Shown here: in pieces, positions 32,988 through 44,053 of the stretch
How positions within the stretch are numbered: the stretch's first letter is position 1
Layout: each line of letters starts with the position of its first letter
NCBI GenBank assembly: GCA_010094025.1
Contig: ML991773.1
Span: 496,001 to 560,000, forward strand
DNA: 64,000 nucleotides
Origin: Viridothelium virens
Taxonomy: Eukaryota; Ascomycota; Dothideomycetes; Trypetheliales; Trypetheliaceae
Direction: 5' to 3'
Notes under the pieces: generated by a model
What the model saw: the letters and a program-made list of their open reading frames with translations, nothing else
What the model was told of the DNA's origin: nothing
Databases searched by the model: none
Program-made: the position numbers and the translations under genes

Positions 32988-33937
32988 ATGCTTGTAAGAA
33001 TATCTTGAATCTTTCTCTCCATATTCCATGGCTAACTCTTTCGTAGCGTAGACAAGCGCGTCAGCGACGGGATTATCTCTACCGCCGAGCACTCACACTA
33101 CGGGACGCTGAAATCGCACAAAAACGAGCGGCACTCCGAGCCTCCCTTGCTTCAGGAAAGCCTCTCGACCCAGCTATTGCAAACGATAAATCTCTTCGCC
33201 AGGATTACAAATACGATGAGTCTCGCGCGGATCGCACAACAGAGGAAGAGCTTGGTTTAGATGATGAATACGCCCACCTCAGTGGCATAGTCGACCCCCG
33301 TGTGCTCATTACCACCTCGCGTTCACCTTCTAGTAGGCTAAGCGCGTTCGCAAAAGAGATCCGCCTACTTCTCCCGACTTCGATACGCTTGAACCGTGGT
33401 ACTCTCATCCTCCCTAATCTGGTTTCTTCTGCCACAGCCTCGGCGCTTTCAGATATCGTTATCCTGCACGAGCATCGAGGCACACCAACGGCCCTTACAA
33501 TTTCTCATCTTCCTCATGGACCTACCGCATCGTTCTCTCTCCACAATGTCCTTCTCCGGCACGATATCCCTGATTCAGCCGCTGGCACAGTCTCAGAATC
33601 ATATCCCCATCTGATCTTCGAAGGCTTTACGACTGCATTGGGGAAGCGCATCGTCCAGATCCTCAAGCACCTCTTCCCTCCGCGGGAAGCCCTCACCTCC
33701 AAAAACAAGCTCGGCAGCCGCGTTGTTACATTCCGCAATTTTGAGGATAGTATAGAGCTTCGACACCACGTCTTTGTGCGCACCGGCTATCAGAGTGTTG
33801 AGCTAGCAGAGGTCGGACCGCGGATGACAATGAGATTGTTTGAGATACGGCAGGGCACGGCCGAGAACAAAGACGGCGACGTGGAATGGAGACTCAATCA
33901 GTACACTCGGACCGCCAAGAAGAAGGATTACCTCTGA
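32988..33937 (+). CDS. IMP4: IMP4, Brix-domain protein of the U3 snoRNP / SSU processome
   Basis: Exon 1 is only six bases, ATGCTT (32988-32993). A 53-bp intron with a GCTAAC branch site follows, then exon 2, 33047-33937. The spliced start MLRRQARQRRDYLYRRAL matches IMP4 exactly in pattern (MLRKQARERREYLYRKA in the family). The protein has 298 residues. IMP4 binds U3 snoRNA with IMP3 and MPP10 and is needed for early 18S rRNA cleavages in the nucleolus. The Brix domain covers about 90-270 and includes VLITTSRSPSSRLSAFAKEI near its start and FRNFEDSIELRHHVFV near its end. The tail has basic residues. No sign of damage. Confidence 0.95.
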
Positions 33938-35141
33938 TTCGAAGAAAGTCGATCAGCAACCCAGTCAGCCTACACAAACTTGGAGTGTCTTTATTGTTGC
34001 ATTCACACCTCTGGAGCCCAGGTCTCTATCAATGCATCTATAGGTGTTCTGGGAAAAGGAAGATCTGCATTGTGCTGGCATTCGGTTCTGGTATATCTTT
34101 GGAATCGAGGTGGGACGTCCCTCTAGGTACAACGTGCAAGAAGGTGCAGGAGTGGCAGCGATTCAGCTCCTATCTTGGCAACGCACGCGGCAGCACGACC
34201 TGCCTCGGAGCTGAGCTACCTAACGGGCCAGTATTGGACCGAAGATGACCACTGAACAGCCACCAACCACTTCAGTATGCATGCATCACGCACACCATCG
34301 CCCAAATGGCAGCAGTGCAGATGTCGATTTTTAATTAGGTCGCTGCAGACTGCATGCACGTCAGCACTGCATTCATGCTCCGCGAAGCCCCTGGACACCA
34401 TGAGAGTTGCCCCGGATAATGCACCGAGTGGCGCATGCTCGCCTACGTCATGCAACTTGAATGACTCGCTTCTTTAGTATAACGTGCCCTTGGCACCCCC
34501 GGCGATGCTGCTTCTTCCGAGCCGGTTGTTCCCTAACGTGCTTAATTCCCGCAACACTTGGAGTCCAGTGTACGTCTTTTAGGCTCACCGATTATAGGCA
34601 TGACTACGATAGCTTGTACGGTTGGCTGGAGGAAATTCAGGTAAAATGGATGCCTGCATAATGGGTACACGTAATAAAGGGAAAGTAACACAAATTACAC
34701 ATGCATGTGATTTTTGACTTTATGAGGGTGTCCGTTTCTATCTTAATCAAAGTTTCACCTCGAGGTATCCGGTTGATACTGATTATTGCCTTCTCAGTAG
34801 GAATGAAAGTCTGGGTCGGCGAATAGCAACGGTGTATTCAAGGATATCAGAAGCGAACAAAAATCGTTAAAAAAAGACGAGGATCCGGGTCGGAACACCA
34901 GGTGTCACCGTCCTTTCTCTACAAATGCGTTCTCGACGACTGGGCATGTTCATTGTATATTGTGACTGTACGTCGTTGATTGCAGTAGCTTGCTTGTGAA
35001 ATTGCCGGATGCGTCCTCGCACTCACGGCATTCTGGTATCATCCCTAGATTAACTACTAACAACTCCCCTGAACGCCATAGTATGCATCGACTTATCGAC
35101 CAGGATACATATGCAATGCTACGGTCAAGCCGTAAGGATCT
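33938..35141. other. Convergent intergenic stretch
   Basis: 1.2 kb between the 3' ends of IMP4 and the HAD hydrolase. Small open frames only; nothing recognised. Confidence 0.5.
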
Positions 35142-36530
35142 TCATTCAGTGATCACAGCGGTTTGCGGAGCTGCCTTCTCCTTAACCAATTTCTGTTGCT
35201 CCCGCACAAGGCCGTACTGGACAGCTTCGAGGACGTTGTTCACTGTGGCCTTTGGCGTGAACTTGGGTTTCGTGCCCTCTTTATACACACCTGTCCGTAC
35301 AAGAATGGAAAACCACGTGTTTTCAGCATGGCTGTTGAACTCGTTGGTTCCCCTAATATCGGACTCTGGTGTATCACCAACAAAATAGACTGTGTCAGGG
35401 GGTTGATCGATGCCGTGTGTGTCTTTGCGCCATTGCTGAAGCAATCTCGTCGCAAACTGGAAGGTACCGATTTGAGGCTTACCAAATGCCGTGGTCTTGA
35501 GTTCCTTCCCGGTAACCGCTTTGAACATAGCCTCAAGGGAAGCCCGGAGGGCGCCCATACCGATGCGAGAGAGCTCATGGGAAGTGGACCAGATGACATC
35601 GTTGTGCGAAAAGAACACCGGTGGACCTTCATCAAAAGTCTCCGAACGAGTACCCAAACGTCCCTTCTTGGACATGAGAAGGTCAAGGATGATTTGTTGA
35701 TCCCCGGCCCAGTCCCTGCTATCTGCAAACACAAAGATGGCCTCGATCTCAACTTTATTGAAGTTGCGAGCGCGCGAGTTTTCCCATTCCTCGTCAGTGA
35801 GTTTGCGGAAAGGGGTTGTGTCTGTATTATCCTTGATGATATCGCCAGGGGTGACGACGTCCTTGAAGCCGTAGCCCTCGGCGACGTGTCGACACTTCTC
35901 CCCCTCGCCACCAACCACTAGAACAGTGCTATATTTTTGAGCCATTTCGCGCATCGGTGTGTGGCCGCAGATGAATTGTCCTGGCGAAACTTCTATTTCC
36001 AGCTGATCACTGAGCTGCCTACATCGTTCTTGCTCGGTTTTACCACCGCCATTGGTAACGAAGATGTATGGACTGAGACGTATAAGTAAAGACTTCTCTT
36101 ATGCAGCATCTTGTGAGACGTACACTTTCACGCCATATTGATTCTGTCCATTTAGAAGCTTCATGGCTTCGATAGCCTCTGGAATGGGCTTTCCTCCACG
36201 GATGAGCACGCCGTCAATGTCGAAGGCATAGGCAAATCGATCCGTCACTTGAGACTCAGGGGGCGTCGATGGGCTCTCAGAACGCAGAGTATATTGCTCG
36301 AGCTCATGCCTAGCAAGCTCAATCGACGCAGCTACTTCGTGGGCATCGGAGGGGGCCATGAGATGCTTTTCAGGCACGACGACGGTAGGACCTTTAGTGA
36401 GGTCTTGTCCAGCGGCATCCTGTCCACTAAGCCGCCTAACATGGTTTCTCTCTGATTGAGGAGGCCTCAACGTGGCAGAGACCGACATGTTGCTGTGTTG
36501 AGTGGAAGCCACGACGGTGTGGTGGATCAA
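35142..36530 (-). CDS. HAD-superfamily IIA hydrolase, CECR5/TIGR01456-like
   Basis: Two exons: 36530-36124 and 36072-35142, with a 51-bp intron, giving up to 445 residues. HAD motif I is FAYAFDIDGVLIRGGKPIPE (the Asp pair DxD), followed across the splice by VPYIFVTNGGGKTEQERCRQ (motif II). Motif III and IV residues are in YFVGDTPESDIRGTNEF. This is the class IIA cap type, as in human HDHD5/CECR5 and fungal relatives, often predicted to be mitochondrial. The substrate is not known; some fungal members are annotated loosely as phosphatidyl synthase-like. Start: Met at 36530 or at 36488 (MSVSATLRPP). The N-terminal 90 residues are variable and could hold a targeting peptide. Confidence 0.93.
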
Positions 36531-38531
36531 AAGGACTAGGGTATATTCTGGTAGAACGGGAAGACCTTAGACTCAGGGTGCTCGCGATTGGAACTGTCTC
36601 TCTCTTGAGGAAAGGGACTCGCAGTCGTGGGAAGGGCGTCTATGATATAAGGGCTTGTCTACAGTGCAGGCCATATTAAAGTCGCTCGTAATGGTCATCA
36701 CCGATTGTGGAGCCAAAGAACCACCAGATGTACAACAAGGTAATCGCCCACAACCACGGTGGGGCAATGTTTGTTGCAACGCAGAATCTGCAGGCGGCGA
36801 AGTTTAGCGTCAAGCCTATCTAACGAGTGAGAGACTCCTGGCGCATCATTCGTTGCTTGTAAAAGGTATCCCTGTTGTTAGGGCCATATATGGCGTCTCA
36901 GAGAGCAGGCGGCGCAGTGATGGTCCTGGTACCTGTAACGCGTCTGATCGCCCCGCTTGTGATTCGCAGTCAGCAGAACTCTCGTACCGTTTTGTTTTCG
37001 TGGGAAGCAGCGGCCTGCAACAGCGGCAGTAAAGCTCGACGGATCACTCGTGGTCAGTGCCAATGACAAAGCCGAGGGCGCAGAGCGGCACTGACGTCAC
37101 TCGACAACCAAATTGCGATGGTAGCCGGCACAAGTCTATCAAGGACAAATGGACTCGAAAATCGAAACTGAAAGCTGGTTGATGCCTACGTACTCGACCT
37201 TGGGTGCTTGTTTCGTGGTCGGAGAGCGGTAAACTGTCCGACGGGAGATGAGCCGGATCATCGATCCACTAGTAGCGGAAATACGCCAATGAACCAAATG
37301 CTCCTGATTTGTTGTTCTGAAGCGGTTGAAAACGCACAATGCACTGCAGAGTCTCCTTGGGCATGGTGCTTAGTCGCGGCCTGGCATTATCACATGTCAG
37401 AAAAAGGCCGCCTGCTACAACTACTCCTTCCTTGCACTGCAGAGCATTGCAGCATATCATAGGAATGGTGCAAAGAACTGTGACCACCGTGTTCCGCACC
37501 TCTGGTTCTAGAATTGGCCTTGTGCCACGGTCGATGGCCATTGTATGCGCGGTTTTTGACGGTAGAAGTCATCCGAACTACCATAATCGTCTGTCCGCCG
37601 TTAATGCACCCGGCCTTCCGCTGCACCCTTCTCATGGGGATCGCTCGATTGGACGCGGCAGAACTGTTCACCGACAGCAATGACTAATTCATGGCGAAAA
37701 TTCGACGGAATTGGTAAGTCGGACGTGATCTAAGAAGATCAAGTCCGTCGAGCTTAAGAGCAGCTTCGGAACCCAGGACTCCATTGGTGCGGTGGATGCA
37801 TTAAAGCCTGCTCTCTTTGAGGTAGGAAGCACATTGAGGTGCCAAGCTGACTGGTTCACAACATAATATACTCCTCGGATACTACGAAACTTCCTTAGGC
37901 TTATATTCCAGAAGGCATGTGAGCCCACATTTGAGAATGTGCCTAAAGTGTGGATTCGCGAAGAGTACTTTGTTTTAGAGACTGTGCCAGCCTGACGAAT
38001 GGCGACCTTACACCGATGAGAAGAACATTCAATACAGAACAGTTTTCAAGCACTGTACGGCAAGAGATCAGCCCGGCAGGAACCCTCATTGAATGAGCAC
38101 AAAATGGATGCAAAAATTTTTTGGGTTCGACACCTAACGTTGAATTACAACAGGGGATGCGGTATTCATGTTCCCGTCGTGAGTATCACGTGATTTGCTA
38201 TTCGCCGCATTTTACATTTCAGGAGGTACCTACCTCATGAACGTCGTCACTGTTGTGTGTACAAAATGCGATCTAGCCTACGGGAAGAGCACCTTGGATT
38301 AGTGAGAATCATTCTCCGTGGTAACCGCATCGGCATACGAGAGCTAGGGAGCCTATCTCAGGCCTGTGGCGTGTACCCATTCTCTGCATATCGTCTCCTA
38401 CCCTAGTCAACGGGCACTTGCAGCTAAGAAGATAACTTACAAACCTCTCTCTTTTATGGGGGTACCTTGATCTAGTACTCAGGTTCTGCCCAAAAGCAGA
38501 AGAGAAGAAAAAGCAAATAGAAAAAGGGAAC
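36531..38531. other. Intergenic stretch, 2 kb
   Basis: Divergent spacer between the HAD hydrolase and the next plus-strand gene. No supported coding frame. It contains one perfect TCACGTGA palindrome at 38186-38193, an E-box that fungal bHLH factors bind, about 340 bp before the next start. Confidence 0.5.
38186..38193. promoter_or_regulatory. TCACGTGA palindrome (E-box)
   Basis: A perfect 8-base palindrome containing CACGTG, the core bound by Cbf1/Pho4-type bHLH factors, upstream of the gene at 38532. A single site; function inferred only. Confidence 0.35.
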
Positions 38532-40322
38532 ATGAATTGGACAGGTGGAAAGCTACAACGACATAAGCATAGTGGCAACGGGCGTATCAATAGACAAAAG
38601 GCCTTTTTCGCTAGGCAAAGGACTAATTTACAGAACGCTCCACTGTCAAATTCGACGCCAACCATCCCTTTCTTTCAGAACGAGAAGCCCTCGGGTCACG
38701 TCTCTTCACTGGTAGACCTTAATTTATCAAGGCCGGAACTAATAAGTCAAAAGGCCAATAAATGTATTCAACGTGGCAACAAAGAATCGCTTACCTCTAC
38801 TGTAAGATTCGAAGGTCGAGTGAAGAAACGCAAAAGACAGAGTAAGTACGGAGAGGCCTCAGTCAAACCTTACCTTGACGAGGACACCTTTCTGGGGATC
38901 TGCAAGGAAGGACAGGGATTGAGTGTTCCTATCAAGCCCCTCCTTTTTCGTTGCGGTCTTGGATACTGACGAATACTGGCTTTAGTAAGCGACCGCGGAC
39001 TTTCCTCGAGGGGACAAGATTCTGAACCACTAGGTGAGGTAGAGACTTGCCGCAAAAGACTCCTGGAACAGGGCGATTGGCTAGAACTTGCGCCTACTCG
39101 TCCGCTACAGGTACATTTCTCACGGCAAGAAAAGCGATACCGGTTCGGAAAGAGGCGAAGGATTGGCGAGGAGTTTCGTCCAGCTGAGAAGATAAGGACC
39201 CGGTTGCCGGTCCTAGACGATGATGTTTCTAAGGAAATCCCTCTGATGAGCGGTGCGTTTAATAATGTGGTGGAGCCCGTTCATGTACGGATCGGAAAAG
39301 ACGCCCTCGCTACCGAAACCCGGGTCTCGGGTCAGAGTAGTGTGAATAATGAGCATACTCCCCAACGTGATCCCTCCCCAGATTCGATGTTACTAGATGC
39401 CGAAGAGACGAACGAGCTAGAGGGTGAGCAGCCGACACCCGCTAAAGCATACGAGAGAAGTGCTGGAAGCATGTCCACAGATGCGGAGGTATGGACTTTA
39501 AAAGCATCCCGGCCTTCCACCAGGCATATCCAAGGTTCCAATTCAGCCCATTCCAACGACCAAGATTCAGTTCGAGAAGACCATCAAATTTTTCAGGGTA
39601 TATCAACGGAGCGCGACTGGACAAGGATCTCCACAGCATGCGATAAATTAGAAGGCTTCCTTGGCTCCTCTCGCAGTGACCTGAAAGACGGGAGCCCTGA
39701 GCAGCGACTGGTTTTCCCTACCCCAGATCTTGATTCACGAAGCGTCAATACCTCTAGAGTGGAATCGGAAGACCAAGCAGAAGGTCTCGAAGAGACCAAT
39801 TACGCCTGGAGGGCTTTCCTACATTTGCCAAATGAAACATCTGAACTTGCACTTGGCTCTGCGCGCACTCAAGGCAGTTTGTCCATGAATATAACAGAGG
39901 ATAGGGAAACGTTAGCTTCACAGCACCCAGCATGCGCCATGGGATCCCGCTTCGGCACTACTTCTGCCGAAGGAGCTTCTCAAGAACTGAATAGTTCAGG
40001 AACAGGAGTTCCTGTATCAAGCAATTACCCCTAATTGGAGGCGAGGGAGAGGCCTGGTCAATCTCCGCGAACATTCCGCCATGCTTCACTTGAGCGATTG
40101 CAAATACTTGAAAGAGTATCATCAGAGCGGTCTCCAGCAGAATGCGACGAGGATCTCTGGAAGAGATTTGTATTCGGCAACGAAAGCGAGCATGAAACGC
40201 AAGTACTTCCACATCGTCCTGGGCAGGTTCCTTCTTCATCAGGAAATGGTATCCCTCGAGCCTCGACATGGTCGATTACGCCTTTGGCGCTGAAAAGCTC
40301 ATCACTCAATTCGCCCGTGTGA
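38532..40322 (+). CDS. Conserved disordered fungal protein (MNWTGG start), with an in-frame stop
   Basis: Exon 1, 38532-38841, joins exon 2 at 38986 through a 144-bp intron (GTAAGT..TTTAG). The opening MNWTGGKLQRHKHSG, followed by KAFFARQRTNLQN, recurs at the start of many fungal hypothetical proteins. The block RKRLLEQGDWLELAPTRPLQ and then KRYRFGKRRRI after the intron is also conserved in my memory of that family. The rest is low-complexity and polar. The frame meets TAA at 40032-40034 (452 residues). It then stays open in the same frame to 40322, with a conserved-looking ending CDEDLWKRFVFGNES. A 42-bp intron (40008-40049) would remove the stop in frame, with CTAAT as branch site. Otherwise the last 96 codons are lost. 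Function unknown; possibly nuclear. Confidence 0.75.
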
Positions 40323-40400
40323 TTTCTGGGCCTTTCCAATAGGAGTGTCCCACGCTGTAGCACAGTTGAAGCAGTTTCTCCTTAGTTTCTGCTGGATCTA

Positions 40401-40771
40401 CTTGCAACAACATTTCAGATCTACAGCCAATGGAAGTATGAGCACAGTTTGCCGCTCTTCGGAAAAATAGAACGCCTGGGTGCGCCTTTTACAAAGTGCA
40501 ACGAGGCCGCAACCGGAACACTCGGCAAAGCCGCTTTTCGTGGATTTAAGGACCATGCGACCCACACGCTGAGCTGATTCGCTTATTCTGTCGCGACACA
40601 GGATTCGAAATCTACAGGGTACCGTCTAGAGCCTCGGACAAGATCGAAGTGCTGAGTAAGAAGCACGCTTGTGGGGAGATGAGAGCCACAAGAAGCATGC
40701 ATGTAGGTCCTCTTTGTTATTTAGTCTGCAGTATGTCCTTCTACACTAGTAGCATCACCTCAGTTTCTTGA
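40401..40771 (+). other. Coding-like fragment in two frames, unassigned
   Basis: One frame reads YSQWKYEHSLPLFGKIERLG up to a TGA at 40575. An overlapping frame reads HAELIRLFCRDTGFEIYRVP and stays open to about 40771. Each looks more protein-like than its surroundings, but there is no start codon or clean splice pair. It could be the remains of a gene, or chance. Confidence 0.2.
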
Positions 40772-42922
40772 AATATGATAGCGCTGTGCAATAGCAGCAT
40801 CCATTGACAGTCAGAAGACAATAATTGCGAGGGGGCTGGCAGGGCTGACAGTGGGTCTTCGTGAGCCAGATATATATTGAAAACAGCTTCACTCTCATTG
40901 CAGTGCTCAAGCTACCAAGTTTGAAATTTTCTTTCGAAACCGCGAACTGCAGATCTGGTGGACAAAATGATCTGAAACGCTGTTGGGCTATGAATGGAAA
41001 CGGGTCCATGCACCCCACAATCTCCCCATGTTTGTTCTTGGCTGCACATCATCCTTTTCCCTGCAAAAATTTTCAGGCAATGGCCCGAGCTCACAATGAG
41101 ACACTGTGGGGTTCCTGCAGCCTTATCCAGATTATTCTGGAAATATGCTCAGCGAAAGACTCGTTTCCCGCAAAACTTTCTGCACACTGCAATTTTCCAA
41201 TAAACTCTCCCAAATTTAATCTTTAGGCTTATTTCACAGCGCACTAGGAATGACAATTGTCTAAAATAGCAGTGGATACCACAGTAGCAGTCAGGTGTTG
41301 GACCAATCGCGACCCTAAAATTTACTATTTTCCAGCGAATGCTCGGCAGTTCCCGCCACTCGGTGCCTTGGACGAGAACGACCAACTCAGACTTTTTACA
41401 CCGCTATTCAGTCACGTTGCGCTGAGCTGACAACAAAGGTGTCCTGAAATGGTGAACATTCACGGCAATTGGCCCACTAGCACCAACCGAGACTCGTAAC
41501 GCTCGTTGAGGAGTATGGGCTTGGATCGCACAAATGCCGTCAAAGTACGTCGGGATCACGAATGTAACGGGGGCCAGCTCTCACTTGCTGTGGGTGGGAG
41601 CTGGGGTCTGGCTCCTGAAAGGCTGTGCTGTGCTGCGACCACCGCGACGGATTCATCAAGCAGGATGTCAGCAACCCGCGCCAACCTTGTTTCCGTTGGG
41701 AGTGCGCAATAATATGCGACAGCTGCGCAACATCTTCCCACTAGCCACGCCATGAGGATTAATTATCAAACCAGACCAGCAAAATAATCGCCGGTTATCC
41801 CGGCTCGAGCGGTAATATAAGGCACATTAAGCGCAAGAGGATCGAGCGAGAGAGATCTCCCTTACTTAGCAGGTCCTAGGTCAGCGATAACGTCTGCTAG
41901 TGAGCTATCTCGACCACGACGCAGGGCTGTATATCGGCATAATACACACTACTTGTGTGTAGCACTGTCGGCGAGCAAGCTCGGTGAGAGGCAGCGACAA
42001 AGCGTTATCTTCATTCGGAAGGTCTAATCAGCCAATAGTATCACCAATGCTTTTGGTATGACGTTGAAGCACGATATCATTTATTGACTTACCCACTCTG
42101 GGGCCCTGGCAAGCCAAGCGCTATGCACGCGTGGTCTCGGCAGATCCGCGGCGGGCCACCTGGAAAGTAACCGGGTTCTCGGAGTTGCGAGCGCCCATCT
42201 TTCAGAGCACGGAGTCGGGCGGCTCGAAGTCGCCCTCTGCCGAGGAATCCACCATCATTCAAGCATCATGCTCCCTCTTTGCTCACTGCAGACAGCGAAC
42301 ATCGCTGCTGGGAACTAGCGGGACGCGCGCCGCAAAATCAGTCGCCCGTACTTTGAGGCGTTCCCGCCGCTGTAAGATTTGGGGCTCTGTTTCAGCTGTC
42401 ATTCGCGGATGCAGAAGGTTTGGCAGGATGCAGAAATTGCATGAGCATCATTTTTAGCGTTCCACGGCACGAGGTGTCAAGGCGGGTGTCATGGATATTA
42501 GTAATCTTACAGCGAAGCAACGTGTCTTGCCGGGCCCATGGCGTGGCGCGCCTGCCAACAGCCTTCAGGTAGGTATGCAGCTGCTGGTCAGAATTGCGAT
42601 GGCAGTGGTCAGGCCCGGGAGGATGCAGGAGGGTGCAGCAGCGTGCAGACTCTTAGCAAGTTCAATTTGGGTATGGGAAGCGCTGCTGGAGTCCGTAAGG
42701 GGCGCTGGTGGTCGCCATGCCTGCATGTCGCCTGTCCAGTATTGTGCGTACCCGAACAGAAGGCAGTGACTTCGAGAGTCGACGCAGCGTCGCTAAGCCG
42801 AATCGGACGATGACGCAGGCCGGCAGGGGTGGAGGAGGATTGGATGGAAACTTGGCCGCTAGTGCTGCTTCTAGCGTCAGGTACAGAAGGCCGGACGAAC
42901 AGTCGGCCTCCAGTCGACCTAG

Positions 42923-42931
42923 TACGGAGTA
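42923..42931 (+). repeat. Recurrent word TACGGAGTA, copy 4
   Basis: Exact copy in the context AGTACGGAGTACA, so two GTAC half-sites flank GGA. Confidence 0.6.
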
Positions 42932-43229
42932 CACAGAAATTTCTATATAGCCATCTCTAGGGAGGTACGCGGGTACGCAGCGCAGTCGAAGCCGCTTGCA
43001 TTGGGCGTCTTCTGCGTTCTGCATCCTGCGCGAGTAAGACTGCGAGGCGACCGGCTTCTGCCCTCCTCGCTCTCTCCACCCTTTCTCGCCAACACGCAGC
43101 CAGGCTGAAGCCCCAATTCCGCAGCCTCCCCAGAAGCGAGCCAGGTGAGCCAGCGGAATCGTGGGGAAGGAGATTGCAAGGGTTGGCCGCTGGGCCACGC
43201 CAATTTTTTTTGCTCAATCCTCGCACCTC

Positions 43230-43480
43230 GCCTGAGGTCCACTCAGATCTTTGCTTCCCCATTCTCACCCATCACTCCAACATCACCGCCTCACTGCTCT
43301 TCTCCACTGCCCATTCCTTGCCCGCACCCGCCCCCCTGTGGGCCTCTGCCTCTTGCTTAAGATCCACCATTCCATCCTGCTGCGCTCATCGCTGACTCCT
43401 TTCTGGCCCCCCGGCGCCCTGCTACGGTTGACCCAGTCCTACTCTTCTCGCGTGCGCCGCTGCCGCGTTGTCTGTCCTTA
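43230..43480 (+). promoter_or_regulatory. Pyrimidine-rich promoter tract of phospholipase C
   Basis: A dense run of C and T (for example CCTCACTGCTCTTCTCCACT near 43289) 570-820 bp before the start codon. CT tracts like this often mark the core promoter or 5' leader of fungal genes. Position of transcription start is inferred only. Confidence 0.4.
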
Positions 43481-44053
43481 AAGTATCCACGCCTGGCAGC
43501 GTGTGCTATCTTTGACCCGCCGCATTCTACCTTCTGCAGCGTCTGTCAGCCTCACGGCGTGGCCTTGACTGCATCTTTTTAGGCATTAAGCCCTATTCGT
43601 CTGCTACTGCAGCTGGATCTACAACCACAGGCAAGACCACTGCGGGCCGCCACTAGAAGGGCGCAAGACATCACTCCCAGCATTGTAGGCTAACAACCCC
43701 TCCTGACCTCGCGCATCATTCTAATCAGACCTACAGAGAATCGTGTCTCCCTAGTGGTCGCATTGCATCTGGCTCGCCCGCCTTTCCCGCTTACCGCGCA
43801 AAGCAACTCCAAAACCCCCGACAGGACGCCAGCGCAGATCAATTAGATTTCGAGCAGCTCGAGCATGGACTAGGTCTACCTGCCTGCACGCCAGTCTCTC
43901 CCTCCCCCACCTACGAGTCCATCCGATTGGCACGTTGAGGCTGGTTACCTTGTACCACACTGCACAAAAAGTTTTGTTTGTCCTTCATCATGCATTTTCC
44001 TTGACGCAGGTCGCAAAAAGGCAATCGCCTATACTCGAACAACATAGCACATC

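Larger units (their letters stand above)
40323..44053. other. Long non-coding stretch before phospholipase C
   Basis: 3.7 kb without a supported gene. The part 43230-43480 is strongly pyrimidine-rich on the plus strand, as in fungal promoters just before transcription starts. One exact copy of the recurrent 9-mer is at 42923-42931. Minus-strand open frames around 42660-43200 are GC-rich and random in composition. A coding-like fragment at its left end is listed separately. Confidence 0.5.

Noticed and set aside
40592-40612. tRNA B-box-like word GATTTCGAATCC on the minus strand
   Set aside because: The T-arm stem does not pair and no A box or cloverleaf can be drawn.
42662-43198. Minus-strand frame of 178 codons upstream of phospholipase C
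   Set aside because: GC-rich, Arg/Gly/Ala-rich random composition, several overlapping frames equally open, no domain.
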